Positions 16,875-25,834 of a DNA stretch of 64,000 nucleotides are shown piece after piece; position 1 is the first letter of the stretch, and each line of letters starts with the position of its first letter. The translations under genes and the position numbers were made by a program. The notes beneath the pieces were generated by a model. It did not search any database. It was given only the letters and a program-made list of their open reading frames with translations, and was not told the origin of the DNA. The stretch is from VRUE01 sp963705635. Lineage in GTDB: Bacteria > Actinomycetota > Thermoleophilia > Solirubrobacterales > 70-9. The stretch is taken from positions 248,001 through 312,000 of the forward strand of contig CAVPKH010000004.1 of the NCBI GenBank assembly GCA_963705635.1, in the 5' to 3' direction.

Positions 16875-18062
16875 CTACAAGACCCTGACGAACAGAGGGC
16901 TTGGAGACGCCAGTTTGTACTTGATGATCCCCCCGGCGGCGACCACGCCTTCCCATTTCGCACCCGAAACTCCGCATTCTTTTCCGCCGCCGGCGGCTTT
17001 CAGGCCCATGCTTGGGCTCGAAAGTTTTGCCGGCGTGCCACCGGCCAGAGCAAAGGTCATCGCTTTTTCAGCGCTGTAAATGCATTCTTCGGCCATGCCC
17101 AGACATTTGATTTTGAATGTAGGCGTCCAGCTCATTGTCCCGTTGCCTTCAGTTGAGGCTTCGACGCTCCAGCTCCAGGGGAGGCCCTGTGCCAAGATCG
17201 TGCAGAGACCGCCGCCGCATTCGCTGAATTCGAGTGCCGTAACCTGACCCAGTTGAGGAGTGCCCTGGTTGGTATTGGATCCTTTTAGGCTTGAAACAAC
17301 GCATGCCGGTTCCAGTTTTTCGCCTTTGTAGGTATAGACGAACTTAACCCCTTCTTTGGTCCCTTCTTCAAGGCCCGCCGAGAAGATCGAGCCGAGTTTG
17401 TACGGTTCGCAGGATCCGAATTGAGATTTGCACAGCTTCGTCGTTGGCGTTGCTTCCACTCCCCACGTTTTTCCTTTGTTGGCGCCGGTCAGCGCCAGCC
17501 TCAGAGCACCTTCGAAGTTGGTTATTTTCGTCGTAAAGAGAAGCATGCTTGTTTTGTTAAGACCACTGATCTTCGACGAGAAGGCAAGAGGGTATTCGAC
17601 CGATTCCAGGCCGGGTTCGTCCGTTTCGGCCGCCGTTTTACCGGTCAATGGCCAGGAGATCCCCGGGATGAAGCCGCATTCTTCTTCTTTTTTGTCGAAG
17701 ATGACCGACGTAAATGTCGTGCCGGATGGCGGCACCGCCTGAACGTAGATTCCGCTTAGTGTCAATTTCATTGGCACGGTAAACGGTTCCAAAGCACAGA
17801 CGCCGTTGTGGCATCCGTTGAATTTAACCGAGAGTTCGCCCGAGCCTCCGGGGAACAGCGTGCCTTTAGTTTCGGTTTTACATTCAAGGTCGAACCCGCT
17901 CTGAACAACGAGGTGCATCGATCCCGCACCTTCGATCGTTTCGTTTTTACCGAGTTTCGAAAGTGTTGTTCCGCCCACCATCCAGTCTGACGCACTTGCC
18001 TGGCCAACGACCGCCATCGATAGCGCCAGAACGGAAAGGGACACGAGTGCGAGCTTGCGCAT
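16875..18062 (-). CDS. Secreted cysteine-containing protein of low GC
   Basis: A 395-residue exported protein with signal peptide RKLALVSLSVLALSMAVVGQ cut after ASA. The mature part is beta-rich with two repeats of a pattern: hydrophobic strand, FDLECKTETKGTLFPGGSGE, then FNGCHNGVCALEPF in the first half, and TALEFSECGGGLCTILAQGL, FKIKCLGMAEECIY in the second. Similar secreted proteins are frequent in Solirubrobacterales-type genomes as far as I know, without a known role; a surface adhesin or envelope protein is only a guess. Lower GC and T-rich codons set it and its neighbour apart. The ATG at 18060-18062 gives the best signal peptide; an in-frame ATG lies 27 bases further up. Confidence 0.75.
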   Translation of the reverse strand: MRKLALVSLSVLALSMAVVGQASASDWMVGGTTLSKLGKNETIEGAGSMHLVVQSGFDLECKTETKGTLFPGGSGELSVKFNGCHNGVCALEPFTVPMKLTLSGIYVQAVPPSGTTFTSVIFDKKEEECGFIPGISWPLTGKTAAETDEPGLESVEYPLAFSSKISGLNKTSMLLFTTKITNFEGALRLALTGANKGKTWGVEATPTTKLCKSQFGSCEPYKLGSIFSAGLEEGTKEGVKFVYTYKGEKLEPACVVSSLKGSNTNQGTPQLGQVTALEFSECGGGLCTILAQGLPWSWSVEASTEGNGTMSWTPTFKIKCLGMAEECIYSAEKAMTFALAGGTPAKLSSPSMGLKAAGGGKECGVSGAKWEGVVAAGGIIKYKLASPSPLFVRVL

Positions 18063-18173
18063 ACCCAATTCATAGTCACTTTCCATCAATTAGTCAAGAG
18101 TGACTTTGCAATAGAAGCACTCGCGAGATCTCCCTATACGGACAGCCCGCGTGTCAACCAGCAAGCGACGGGG

Positions 18174-18929
18174 CTAAGCGGCGCGCTGCTCGGGACCCGG
18201 GTCCTCGTCGATGTCGAGGATCAGGTTGTCGGCCGCGGTGCGGCGGACGCGGAAATCAACCGGGGAGAGCTGCTCCAGCTCACGCAGCAGCTCAACCGGC
18301 TCGTTGAGCCGCATCGAGATCGTCGCCCGACCCTCGGAGAAGCGCTCGACCGAGATTTCCGAGGTGGCGCCGATCTGGCCGGCGGCGTCCTCGAAGCCGA
18401 CCAGCTGGGAGAAGTCATCGAGGGGGCCGATCTCTACTTTGACCAGGCCCTCGAAGAGGCCTTGAGCCGCATGCTCGACCTGGCCGTTGCCGTTGCCGTT
18501 CTCGCTCGGGATTGCGCGGCTCGCGCCCGACTGGGCCTCGGTCAGCTCCTGCGCACGGCGGCCGACCTCGACCGCCTCGCGCAGCGCCTTCATCCTGATC
18601 CGCGTCGCCTGGCCACGGGCCTGGGCCTGGATCTCCTCGAGACGGGCGGAAACCGACTCGAGCGAAGCGACGTTGCGATCGTGGCGCTCGTTGGCCTCGA
18701 GCAGCCGCTCGTTGAGGCCGCGAATCTCGCGCTCGCGCTCGATCACCATCGCCGAGAGCGAGGCAAGCTCCTGCTCGGCGCCGGCGGCCGCATCGGCGGA
18801 CTCGCGACAGCGCGACAGCGCCTCGTCAGCGTCGCGCTGCAAAGCCCACTGTCGTGCGTCTCGCGCTGCAAGCGCCGCGTCCACGTCGGAGCGGCGGTAG
18901 CCGAAGAAAGCCCTCTTGAAGCTACCCAT
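18174..18929 (-). CDS. DivIVA-like coiled-coil protein
   Basis: A 251-residue protein. Its N-terminus FKRAFFGYRRSDVDAALAAR has the GY.R..VD..L motif of DivIVA/GpsB membrane-binding domains. It is followed by a coiled coil of about 110 residues rich in Glu, Arg and Ala (EREREIRGLNERLLEANERH) and a C-terminal globular part (RATISMRLNEPVELLRELEQ). DivIVA proteins mark curved membranes and organise growth or division, in line with the mre/rod genes upstream in this block. The ATG at 18927-18929 overlaps the rsfS stop (ATGGGTAG) and has AAAGGTG six bases before it. An in-frame ATG 33 bases upstream is less likely. Confidence 0.75.
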   Translation of the reverse strand: MGSFKRAFFGYRRSDVDAALAARDARQWALQRDADEALSRCRESADAAAGAEQELASLSAMVIEREREIRGLNERLLEANERHDRNVASLESVSARLEEIQAQARGQATRIRMKALREAVEVGRRAQELTEAQSGASRAIPSENGNGNGQVEHAAQGLFEGLVKVEIGPLDDFSQLVGFEDAAGQIGATSEISVERFSEGRATISMRLNEPVELLRELEQLSPVDFRVRRTAADNLILDIDEDPGPEQRAA

Positions 18930-19335
18930 GCGCGGCACCGTAAAGGTGCCCTCGGACGCCATCCTCGGATGGCTGCAGCTCGAGTCGCGGCGCCTCGCGC
19001 CAGAGATCCTCCAGCTGGTAGCGCTGCCGCGCCTCCTCGGTGAAGACGTGCAGGACGCAATCGAGGTAGTCGAGGACGATCCAGCCAGCCGCCTCGGCCG
19101 CCTCCGCGCCGGCCGGCAGGATCTGCTCCTCCTGCTTCAGCTTCAGCTTCACCTCGTCGGCGATCGCCCGCGCCTGGCGCTCGTTGCGCGCCGTGCAGAT
19201 CGCCAGGAAGTCGGTGTAGGAGACGAGGTCGCGCATGTTGAGGACGACGATCTCGGTCGCCGATTTCGAGTCGGCCAGGTCGGCCAAGCGCCGCGCCAGC
19301 GCCTCCGATCGCTCGGCCCTCCGCTCGGCGCTCAC
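18922..19335 (-). CDS. rsfS: Ribosome silencing factor RsfS (Iojap family)
   Basis: A 137-residue protein that binds L14 on the 50S subunit and blocks subunit joining under nutrient limitation. Conserved blocks: KSATEIVVLNMRDLVSYTDF, ICTARNERQARAIADEV and GWIVLDYLDCVLHVFTEEAR followed by YQLEDLW. The start is GTG with a 4-base GTGA overlap with nadD. The nadD-rsfS pair is widely conserved. Confidence 0.95.
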   Translation of the reverse strand: MSAERRAERSEALARRLADLADSKSATEIVVLNMRDLVSYTDFLAICTARNERQARAIADEVKLKLKQEEQILPAGAEAAEAAGWIVLDYLDCVLHVFTEEARQRYQLEDLWREAPRLELQPSEDGVRGHLYGAAHG

Positions 19336-19943
19336 CGGTAGATCCCCTTCTCTTCGATGAATCGCGCCACCGACTCGGGCGTCAGGTAGCGCAGCGGCCG
19401 ACCCGCGGCGGCGCGCTCGCGCACGGCTGAGGAGGAGACGCCGAACTGCGGCATCTCCAGCATCGTCGCCTTGCCGCCGGCGCCGAGGCTGCGCAGCACG
19501 GCGGCGACGTCGGCCTCGGAGATGCCCGCGCGCCGAGCCACCGCCAGGCGGGCCAGCTCGGTCACCCGCCGCGGCTCGCGCCAGCTCTCCAGCCCGACCG
19601 CGGCATCGGCCCCCATCACGAAGACCAGCTCACTGTCAGCCCTGTCCTTTGCAAGTAGCTCCAAAGTCTCATACGTGTAGGACGGCCCCTCGCGCTCGAC
19701 CTCCAGGGTCGAGACCGAGAAACGGGAGTCATCGGCGGCGGCGAGCCGCGTCATCGCCAAGCGCAGCTCGCGGCCGGGGTCGTCGGCGATCCGCTTGTGA
19801 GGGGCTTCGCCGGTGGGGACGAGGATCACCTCCTCGAGGTTGAGCTGCCAGAGCGCCTCCTGCGCGAGCGCCAGATGGCCGAGGTGCGGCGGGTTGAATG
19901 CCGAGCCGAGGACCCCGATGCCGGCCGCGGGCGCCTTACTCAC
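19332..19943 (-). CDS. nadD: Nicotinate-nucleotide adenylyltransferase
   Basis: Transfers AMP from ATP to nicotinate mononucleotide in NAD synthesis. The nucleotidyltransferase motif GSAFNPPHLGHLALAQEALW is present near the N-terminus, and the second motif appears as FGVSSSAVRERAAAGRPLRY. LVPTGEAPHKR is the NaMN-binding neighbourhood. The 203 residues are normal. The GTG start overlaps the proA stop by eight bases, and rsfS overlaps its own stop, so proA-nadD-rsfS is one tightly coupled unit. Confidence 0.95.
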   Translation of the reverse strand: MSKAPAAGIGVLGSAFNPPHLGHLALAQEALWQLNLEEVILVPTGEAPHKRIADDPGRELRLAMTRLAAADDSRFSVSTLEVEREGPSYTYETLELLAKDRADSELVFVMGADAAVGLESWREPRRVTELARLAVARRAGISEADVAAVLRSLGAGGKATMLEMPQFGVSSSAVRERAAAGRPLRYLTPESVARFIEEKGIYR

Positions 19944-21204
19944 GTACCTGGCCGTCGCCGTGGACGACGTACTTGTAGGTCGTCAGCTCGCGCAGCCCGA
20001 TCGGCCCGCGCGCGTGCAGCTTCTGGGTCGAGTTGCCGATCTCGGCGCCCATGCCGAACTCGAAGCCGTCGGTGAAGCGAGTCGAGGCGTTGGCGTAGAC
20101 GACGGCGGCGTCGACCGCGGCGACGAAGCGCTCGCGGGCGTCCCGGGAGGCGCTGACGATCGCCTCGGAGTGGCCGGTGCCGTGGGCGTTGACGTGCTCG
20201 ATCGCCTCGTCGAGCGAGTCGACGACGGCGACCGCGAGCTCGAGGTCGAGGTACTCGGCGTCCCAATCCTCCTCGGTAGCTGCGCCGACCTCGAGATCGC
20301 CAGCCAGCTCGCGCACCCGCTGGTCGCCGACCAGCTCGACCCCGGCCTGACGCAGATGGGCAAGGGCTCCCGGCAGGAAGTCGGCGGCGACGGCGGTATC
20401 GACCAGCAGCGTCTCCGCCGCGTTGCAGACGCCGGGCCGCTGCGTCTTCGCGTTGACCACGATCCGCCGCGCCATCTCAAGGTCCGCCTCGGAGTGCACG
20501 TAGACGTGGCAGTTGCCGGCGGCGGCGTAGATCACCGGCACCGTCGCCACGTCCTTCAAAGCCCTCTTCAGCCCCTCCCCGCCACGCGGGATCAGCAGAT
20601 CGACGACGCCGTCCTGGGTCGCAAGCTCCGCCAGGTCACCGTGCCCCTCGCCAACAGGCAGCAGCAGCACCGCGTCTTCCGGCAGCCCGGCCTCGGCGAG
20701 CGCCTCGCGCGCCACCGCCGCCAGCGCCGCATTCGAGCGCTCCGCGTAGTGGGACCCGCGCAGCACGATCGCGTTGCCGCTCTTGATCGTCAGCGCCGCG
20801 CAGTCGATCGTCACGTTGGGCCGCGCCTCGTAGACCACGGCCACCACCCCCAGCGGCACCCGCAGCTTGCGCAGATCGAGCCCGCTGTCCAGCGATTTCC
20901 GTTCGAGCTGCTCGCCGATCGGGTCCTCGAGCGCCGCCACGGCCCGCACGCCCGCGGCCATCGCCGCCACCCGATCCGCGCTCAGCGTCAGCCGATCCCG
21001 CAGCGCCTCGGTCAGCCCAGCAGCCCGCTCATCGGCCAAATCGGCAGCATTGGCCTCGAGAATCTCCGCCGTCCGCTCGCCCAACAACCGCGCGGTCGCC
21101 TCGAGCGCCGCATCCTTGCCCGCGGTCGATGCACTCCCAAGCTCACTAGCAACCCGCCGAGCGGCCCGGCAAATCTCCCCCACGCTTGTAGTCGTCACAG
21201 TCAC
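19936..21204 (-). CDS. proA: Gamma-glutamyl phosphate reductase
   Basis: Second step of proline synthesis: reduces gamma-glutamyl phosphate to the semialdehyde with NADPH. The product of about 422 residues shows the aldehyde-dehydrogenase-like fold with LGVVAVVYEARPNVTIDCAA, GNAIVLRGSHYAERSNAALA, DLLIPRGGEGL and the active-site Cys in TQRPGVCNAAETLL. GTG at 21202-21204 is taken as the start (a second GTG lies six bases in); the longer open frame would run through palindrome F. proB lies upstream. Confidence 0.95.
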   Translation of the reverse strand: MTVTTTSVGEICRAARRVASELGSASTAGKDAALEATARLLGERTAEILEANAADLADERAAGLTEALRDRLTLSADRVAAMAAGVRAVAALEDPIGEQLERKSLDSGLDLRKLRVPLGVVAVVYEARPNVTIDCAALTIKSGNAIVLRGSHYAERSNAALAAVAREALAEAGLPEDAVLLLPVGEGHGDLAELATQDGVVDLLIPRGGEGLKRALKDVATVPVIYAAAGNCHVYVHSEADLEMARRIVVNAKTQRPGVCNAAETLLVDTAVAADFLPGALAHLRQAGVELVGDQRVRELAGDLEVGAATEEDWDAEYLDLELAVAVVDSLDEAIEHVNAHGTGHSEAIVSASRDARERFVAAVDAAVVYANASTRFTDGFEFGMGAEIGNSTQKLHARGPIGLRELTTYKYVVHGDGQVRE

Positions 21205-21220
21205 GCGGCTAAGGGTAGCT

Positions 21221-21338
21221 GGCCGGCTGGGGTGCCTCGCCGGGCGGCGGCGGTCTCTTTTTCGCCCAGACCCATCAGCGAGAGAGGCAGCGCGCCCGGC
21301 GAAAAAGGCAGCTGCCCGGCGAGGCACCCCAGCCGGCC
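21221..21338. repeat. Palindromic element F between proB and proA
   Basis: Perfect 25-bp outer arms (21221-21245 and 21314-21338; GGCCGGCTGGGGTGCCTCGC at the 5' side) enclose an asymmetric internal loop. Inside is a perfect 10-bp inner stem CTTTTTCGCC (21257-21266) / GGCGAAAAAG (21298-21307). The outer-stem, internal-loop, T5/A5 inner-stem design is the same as family A, but loop sequences differ. It begins shortly after the proB stop. Confidence 0.85.
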
Positions 21339-21352
21339 CCCACCCTCCGGAC

Positions 21353-22441
21353 TCAGACCAAGACGAATCTGTCTCGGTGGATGACCTCGTCGGCAGCATG
21401 CGGCAACAGCTCGCGCACCTCCGCGCTCTTCATCCCGATCACCCGCGAAAGCTCCAGCGCCGAGTAGTCGACGATGCCCTTGCCGACGATCAGGCCGTCG
21501 GTGACGACCTCGACCGCGTCACCGGCGTCGAAGTCACCCTCGACGGCGGTGATCCCCACCGGAAGCAGGCTCGAACCGCTCTCGCGCAGCACCCGTGCCG
21601 CGCCGTCGTCAACGGCAACCTGCCCGTGCGCCGGCTTGGCGTACTTGAGCCAGAGCTTGAAGCTCGACGCCTTCGAGCCCTGCGCGGCAAACCTGGTGCC
21701 GACCGAATCGCCGGCGGCCGCCGCGGCCAGGGTGCCGGCGCTGGTCCCGTTGCAGATCGCCGCCGCAATCCCGGCCTCGCTCGCCATCTCCGCCGCGGCC
21801 ACCTTGCTGCGCATGCCACCGGAGCCAAAGGCCGAAGTGCGATCGCCGATCTCCATGCCCTCCAGCTCGGCGAAGTCGGTGATCCCCGCGACCAGCTTCG
21901 CCTCGGGGTTGAGCGTCGGGTCGGCGGTGAAAACGCCGTCGGTGTTGGTCAGCAGGACCAGCAGCCGCGCGTCGAGCAGGATCGCGACCTGGGCGGCGAG
22001 GAAGTCGTTGTCGCCGAAGCTGATCTCGTCGGTGGCGGTGGTGTCGTTCTCGTTGATCACCGGCACCACCCCCCACTCGATCAGCCGCCGCAGCGTCTGG
22101 CGCGCGTTGAGGTAATTGGTACGGGCGGCGATGTCGGCCGCGGTCAGCAGCACCTGGGCGGCGCGGGCGCCATGCTTGGCGAGCCGGCTCTCATAGGCGC
22201 GGAAGAGGTCGCCCTGGCCGACCGCGGACGCCGCCTGCAGCTCGTCCATCGCGCGCGGGCGCAGCGGCAGCTCCATCAACCGCATGCCACGCGCGATCGC
22301 GCCCGAGGTGACCATCACGACCCGCTCGCCGCCCTGCTCCAGGGCGGCAACCTGCTCGCAGACCGAATCGAGCACGTCGGCGCGCAGGGAGCCGTCGTCG
22401 GCGGCGACGATCGATGATCCGAGCTTGACGACGAGGGTCAT
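21353..22441 (-). CDS. proB: Glutamate 5-kinase
   Basis: First step of proline synthesis, phosphorylating glutamate. The amino-acid-kinase domain begins MTLVVKLGSSIVAADDGSLR, with VVMVTSGAIARGM, VVPVINENDTTATDEISFGD and LTNTDGVFTADP. The C-terminal part from about residue 275 is a PUA domain (VDDGAARVLRESGSSLLPVG), as in the long bacterial form. 362 residues is typical. It is divergent from the acyltransferase gene across 90 bases and is separated from proA by palindrome F. Confidence 0.96.
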   Translation of the reverse strand: MTLVVKLGSSIVAADDGSLRADVLDSVCEQVAALEQGGERVVMVTSGAIARGMRLMELPLRPRAMDELQAASAVGQGDLFRAYESRLAKHGARAAQVLLTAADIAARTNYLNARQTLRRLIEWGVVPVINENDTTATDEISFGDNDFLAAQVAILLDARLLVLLTNTDGVFTADPTLNPEAKLVAGITDFAELEGMEIGDRTSAFGSGGMRSKVAAAEMASEAGIAAAICNGTSAGTLAAAAAGDSVGTRFAAQGSKASSFKLWLKYAKPAHGQVAVDDGAARVLRESGSSLLPVGITAVEGDFDAGDAVEVVTDGLIVGKGIVDYSALELSRVIGMKSAEVRELLPHAADEVIHRDRFVLV

Positions 22442-22531
22442 TGCCGCTCAAGTGTATGAGCCGTCGGTGGCGCTGCCGCGCGCCGCCCCTCACGCTCAAG
22501 GACGCACTGCGAAACTGCCGAAGATCAAGCA

Positions 22532-24337
22532 ATGAGCCGTCCGCAGGACAGTCGCCTGCCCTACCTGCCCGGCATCGACGCCCTGCGCGCGATCGCCGTG
22601 CTCGCCGTCTTCCTCTACCACGCCGGCGTCGGCTGGATGCCGGGCGGCTTCCTCGGCGTCGACGTCTTCTTCACGATCAGCGGCTACCTGATCACCTCCT
22701 TGCTGCTCAGCGAGTACCGGCGTGGCGGCCACGTCCGGCTCGGCCGCTTCTGGCTGAGGCGGGCACGGCGCCTCCTGCCCGCCGTCGGCGTGCTGATCGC
22801 GGTGACGATGGTCATCGCCGCGATCATCGAGCCCGACCGCCTGACCGAGCTGCGCGGCGACGCGATCTCCTCGCTCGCCTACGTCGCCAACTGGAACTTC
22901 GCCTTCTCCCACCAGTCCTACTTCGACCAGTTCCAGCGCCCCTCGCTCTTCCGCCACCTCTGGTCGCTCTCGGTCGAGGAGCAGTTCTACCTCTTCTGGC
23001 CCCTCGCCTTCGCCGCCGGGATGTCGCTGCTGGGGCGCAAGCGCCTGCTGCTCGGCGTGCTTGCCGGGGCGGTCGCCTCGCTGGCGCTGATGTGGATCCT
23101 CTTCGACCCCGGCGACAGCTCGCGGGCCTACTACGGCACCGACACCCACGCGGTCGGCCTCCTGATCGGCGTCGCCCTGGCCCTGGCCTGGAGCCCGCTG
23201 CAGCTGCGCCGCGCCAGGTCGGGCCGCTGGTGCGGCCCGCTGCTCGACGTCATCGGCGTCGTCGGCCTCGCCTACGTGGCGCTCAGCTTCCTGCGGGTGC
23301 ACGACTACGACCTCGCCCTCTTCCACGGCGGCTACCTCTGGCTGGCGCTGGCGACCGCCGCGGTGCTCGCCGTCATGGCGCATCCCGCGGCGAGGCTGGG
23401 CGGGCTGCTGGCGCGCCCGCCGCTGGTCTGGCTGGGGTTGCGCAGCTACAGCTTCTACCTCTGGCACTGGCCGGTCCTGGCCCTGACCCGGCCCGGCCTC
23501 GACGTCTCGCTGCCGCGCGGCCTGCTGATCCCGCTGCAGCTGCTCATCGTGCTCGCCCTCGCCGACCTCTCCTACCGCTTCGTCGAGCTGCCCTTCCGCG
23601 GCAAGCGCAAGCTGCCGGCGCTGCCCGAGAACTGGCTGCGGGTCGGGCGCCCGGCGCTGGCCTTCGCCGTGGTCGCGATCGTCGTCCTGATCGGCTGGAG
23701 CGGCATCTTCTCCAGCGGCAGCCGCCACCTTGAAGCGGGCGTCGCGGCGGCCTCCACGGCTGAATTCGCCAAGGTGACGGTCGAGCCGCTGGCGCAGCGC
23801 GGCGGAGGACCTGATGGCGGACGCAGGGCGTCGCACCACGAGGGGGATCGGCGACACGACAAGCCGCCGCGCGTCGTCGCCTTCGGCGACTCAGTGATGA
23901 TCGGCGCCAAGGACAAGCTGGCGGCACGCCTTGGCTCGCGCTTCTCGATGAACGCCAAGGTCGGCCGCCAGGCTGATGAATTCGTCGACCTCGCCCGGAG
24001 GCTGAAGCGTCGCGCTGGCCACATCGACGCCCTGATCATCCAGATGGGCAACAACGGCCCGCTCTACGGCGATGAGATGGAGGACCTGCGCAAGGCGACC
24101 TCAAACGTCGGCGAGCTCTTCCTGATCAACGATCACGCCCCGGTCTCCTGGCAGGACGAGGCAAACCACGCGCTCGCCGAGGCCGACGCCACCTGGCCGC
24201 ACACGACCCTGATCAACTGGGCCCCGGTCGCGGCGGCACACGAAAACCTGCTCTGGGACGGCATCCACCTCACCCCAGGAGGCGCCGGTGTCTACACGCG
24301 GCTGATCGCACATTCTGTGCGCTCAGCTACCCGCTGA
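22532..24337 (+). CDS. OatA-like acyltransferase-3 / SGNH fusion, surface polysaccharide O-acetylation
   Basis: A 601-residue membrane protein. Residues about 10-350 form an acyltransferase-3 domain with ten hydrophobic spans: LPGIDALRAIAVLAVFLYHA with the catalytic-type His, GGFLGVDVFFTISGYLIT, HLWSLSVEEQFYLFWPL, and RSYSFYLWHWPVL. After a linker rich in Gly/His/Arg, the extracytoplasmic SGNH hydrolase-like domain starts PPRVVAFGDSVMIGAKDKL and ends LLWDGIHLTPGGAGVY (Asp-His pair). This is the OatA/YrhL plan: acetyl groups are moved across the membrane and placed on peptidoglycan or other glycans. It interrupts the obg-proB order on the opposite strand, which suggests later insertion. Confidence 0.92.
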   Translation: MSRPQDSRLPYLPGIDALRAIAVLAVFLYHAGVGWMPGGFLGVDVFFTISGYLITSLLLSEYRRGGHVRLGRFWLRRARRLLPAVGVLIAVTMVIAAIIEPDRLTELRGDAISSLAYVANWNFAFSHQSYFDQFQRPSLFRHLWSLSVEEQFYLFWPLAFAAGMSLLGRKRLLLGVLAGAVASLALMWILFDPGDSSRAYYGTDTHAVGLLIGVALALAWSPLQLRRARSGRWCGPLLDVIGVVGLAYVALSFLRVHDYDLALFHGGYLWLALATAAVLAVMAHPAARLGGLLARPPLVWLGLRSYSFYLWHWPVLALTRPGLDVSLPRGLLIPLQLLIVLALADLSYRFVELPFRGKRKLPALPENWLRVGRPALAFAVVAIVVLIGWSGIFSSGSRHLEAGVAAASTAEFAKVTVEPLAQRGGGPDGGRRASHHEGDRRHDKPPRVVAFGDSVMIGAKDKLAARLGSRFSMNAKVGRQADEFVDLARRLKRRAGHIDALIIQMGNNGPLYGDEMEDLRKATSNVGELFLINDHAPVSWQDEANHALAEADATWPHTTLINWAPVAAAHENLLWDGIHLTPGGAGVYTRLIAHSVRSATR

Positions 24338-24352
24338 AAGCTCACGTCCAAA

Positions 24353-24430
24353 GAGGGGCCGGGTGCCCCCTCCCAAAACACTCAAGAGCGGCGCCTGCCG
24401 CTCGTTTTGGGAGGGGGCACCCGGCCCCTC
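24353..24430. repeat. Palindromic element, family B copy 1
   Basis: Fills the gap between the convergent acyltransferase and obg stops, touching the obg stop codon. The arms GAGGGGCCGGGTGCCCCCTC and complement pair over the whole length. Next come CAAAAC / GTTTTG, a one-sided six-base bulge ACTCAA, and an inner 7-bp stem GAGCGGC / GCCGCTC with loop GCCT. The same bulge occurs in copies 2 and 3. Confidence 0.88.
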
Positions 24431-25723
24431 TCACGGATACAGCTCGAACTCGTGCTCGCCGACGCGGACCTCGTCGCCGGGCTCGAAGCCGGCGGCGCGC
24501 AGGGCCGCGATGACGCCGATCTCGTTGAGCCGCTGCTCGAGGTAAGCGAGCGCCTCTTCGTTTTTGACGTCATGGCGCTCGAAGAGCAGCTCGACGCCGC
24601 GACCGGTGACGCGGTAGGCGCCGTCGTCCTCGCGCTCGACCGCGTAGCCGCCCTCGCCCGCCGGGCGATAGACCCGGTGCTCGGCCTCGAATTCAGCCGC
24701 CTGCTCGGGACCTCGCTCGGGCCGAGCGACCACCGTCTCCGGCAGCGAGGAGAGGATGCGTTCGCGCAGCTCGTCGAGGCCCTCGCCGGTTGCCGAGGAG
24801 GCAGCCAGCACGCCGAGGCCGTCCTCCCCAAGCCGCTGCCGCCACTCGGTGAGGGCCGACTCGACGTCCTCGCCGGGAAGCAGGTCACGCTTCGAGAGCA
24901 GGACCAACTCCGGCAACCCTTCGAGCCCCGCCCCGTAGGACGACAGCTCTGCCCGCACCGCTTCGTAGTTCGCCGCTGGATCGCCCTCGAGCGGCATCAG
25001 CTCGACCAGGTGGACCAGCATCGCGCAGCGCTCGACGTGAGCGAGGAACTCGTGGCCGAGGCCGGCGCCCTCGGCGGCGCCTTCGATCAGCCCGGGAATG
25101 TCGGCGACGATCGCCTGGCGATCCTCGCCTTCGATCGTGCCCAGCACCGGCGAGAGCGTCGTGAAGGGGTAGTCGGCGACTTTCGGCGCCGCCCGCGTCA
25201 GCCGCCCCAGCAGCGAGGACTTGCCCGCGTTGGGCAGGCCGATCAGCCCGACGTCAGCCAACAGCTTCAGGCGCAGCTCGATCCAGCCCTCCTCGCCGCT
25301 GGTCCCGTTCTCGGCGAACCGGGGCGCCTGCCGGGTCGAGGTGGCGAAGCGCTTGTTCCCGTGCCCCCCGCGCCCGGCATGGGCCACCACGGCCCGCTGC
25401 CCGACCTCGACCAGGTCGACCCAGCTGCCATCGACGGTTTCAGCCTGAGTGCCGGCCGGGACCAGGATCTCGCGGGCCTCGCCGCGCCCACCGTGCCGAT
25501 TGGACCCTTCGCCATGCTTCCCCCGACCGCCCCGAAAGTGCTTGCTCCCCTTCAGCGCGCCCAAGTCCCGCTTCGAGGCATCGCAAACCAGCACCACGTC
25601 CCCGCCATGGCCACCGTCCCCACCGTCGGGTCCGCCCCGAGGCACATGGGCCTCACGGCGAAACGAGATACACCCGTTCCCCCCGGCCCCACCCTCAACC
25701 CAGATCTTCGCCTTGTCGTACAT
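24431..25723 (-). CDS. obg: GTPase Obg/CgtA
   Basis: Essential ribosome-assembly and stress GTPase. The N-terminal Obg domain is glycine-rich (KAKIWVEGGAGGNGCISFRR, GGPDGGDGGHGGDVVLVCD). The G domain contains GLPNAGKSSLLGRLT (P-loop), FTTLSPVLG, DIPGLIEGA and SKRDLL, and the C-terminal OCT domain ends YRVTGRGVELLFERHD...EFELYP. The ATG at 25721-25723 gives the standard N-terminus and about 430 residues; the frame is open far upstream without similarity. The order rplU-rpmA-obg is conserved. Confidence 0.97.
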   Translation of the reverse strand: MYDKAKIWVEGGAGGNGCISFRREAHVPRGGPDGGDGGHGGDVVLVCDASKRDLGALKGSKHFRGGRGKHGEGSNRHGGRGEAREILVPAGTQAETVDGSWVDLVEVGQRAVVAHAGRGGHGNKRFATSTRQAPRFAENGTSGEEGWIELRLKLLADVGLIGLPNAGKSSLLGRLTRAAPKVADYPFTTLSPVLGTIEGEDRQAIVADIPGLIEGAAEGAGLGHEFLAHVERCAMLVHLVELMPLEGDPAANYEAVRAELSSYGAGLEGLPELVLLSKRDLLPGEDVESALTEWRQRLGEDGLGVLAASSATGEGLDELRERILSSLPETVVARPERGPEQAAEFEAEHRVYRPAGEGGYAVEREDDGAYRVTGRGVELLFERHDVKNEEALAYLEQRLNEIGVIAALRAAGFEPGDEVRVGEHEFELYP

Positions 25724-25777
25724 CGAATCTGAAGGGTATTGGCGACTTTCCGGGGCTATAGGACGGGTAAATCGCCA

Positions 25778-25795
25778 AGCAGCTGAAAAGCTGCT
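25778..25795. other. Perfect small hairpin upstream of obg
   Basis: AGCAGCT-GAAA-AGCTGCT, 7 bp with a GAAA loop on the plus strand, between palindrome B2 and the obg start. It could lie in the obg leader; the GNRA loop would apply only to a plus-strand RNA. Confidence 0.5.
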
Positions 25796-25834
25796 CCGGA
25801 GCCGCCAGGTGCAAATGACGTTTGGAGCTGAGAA

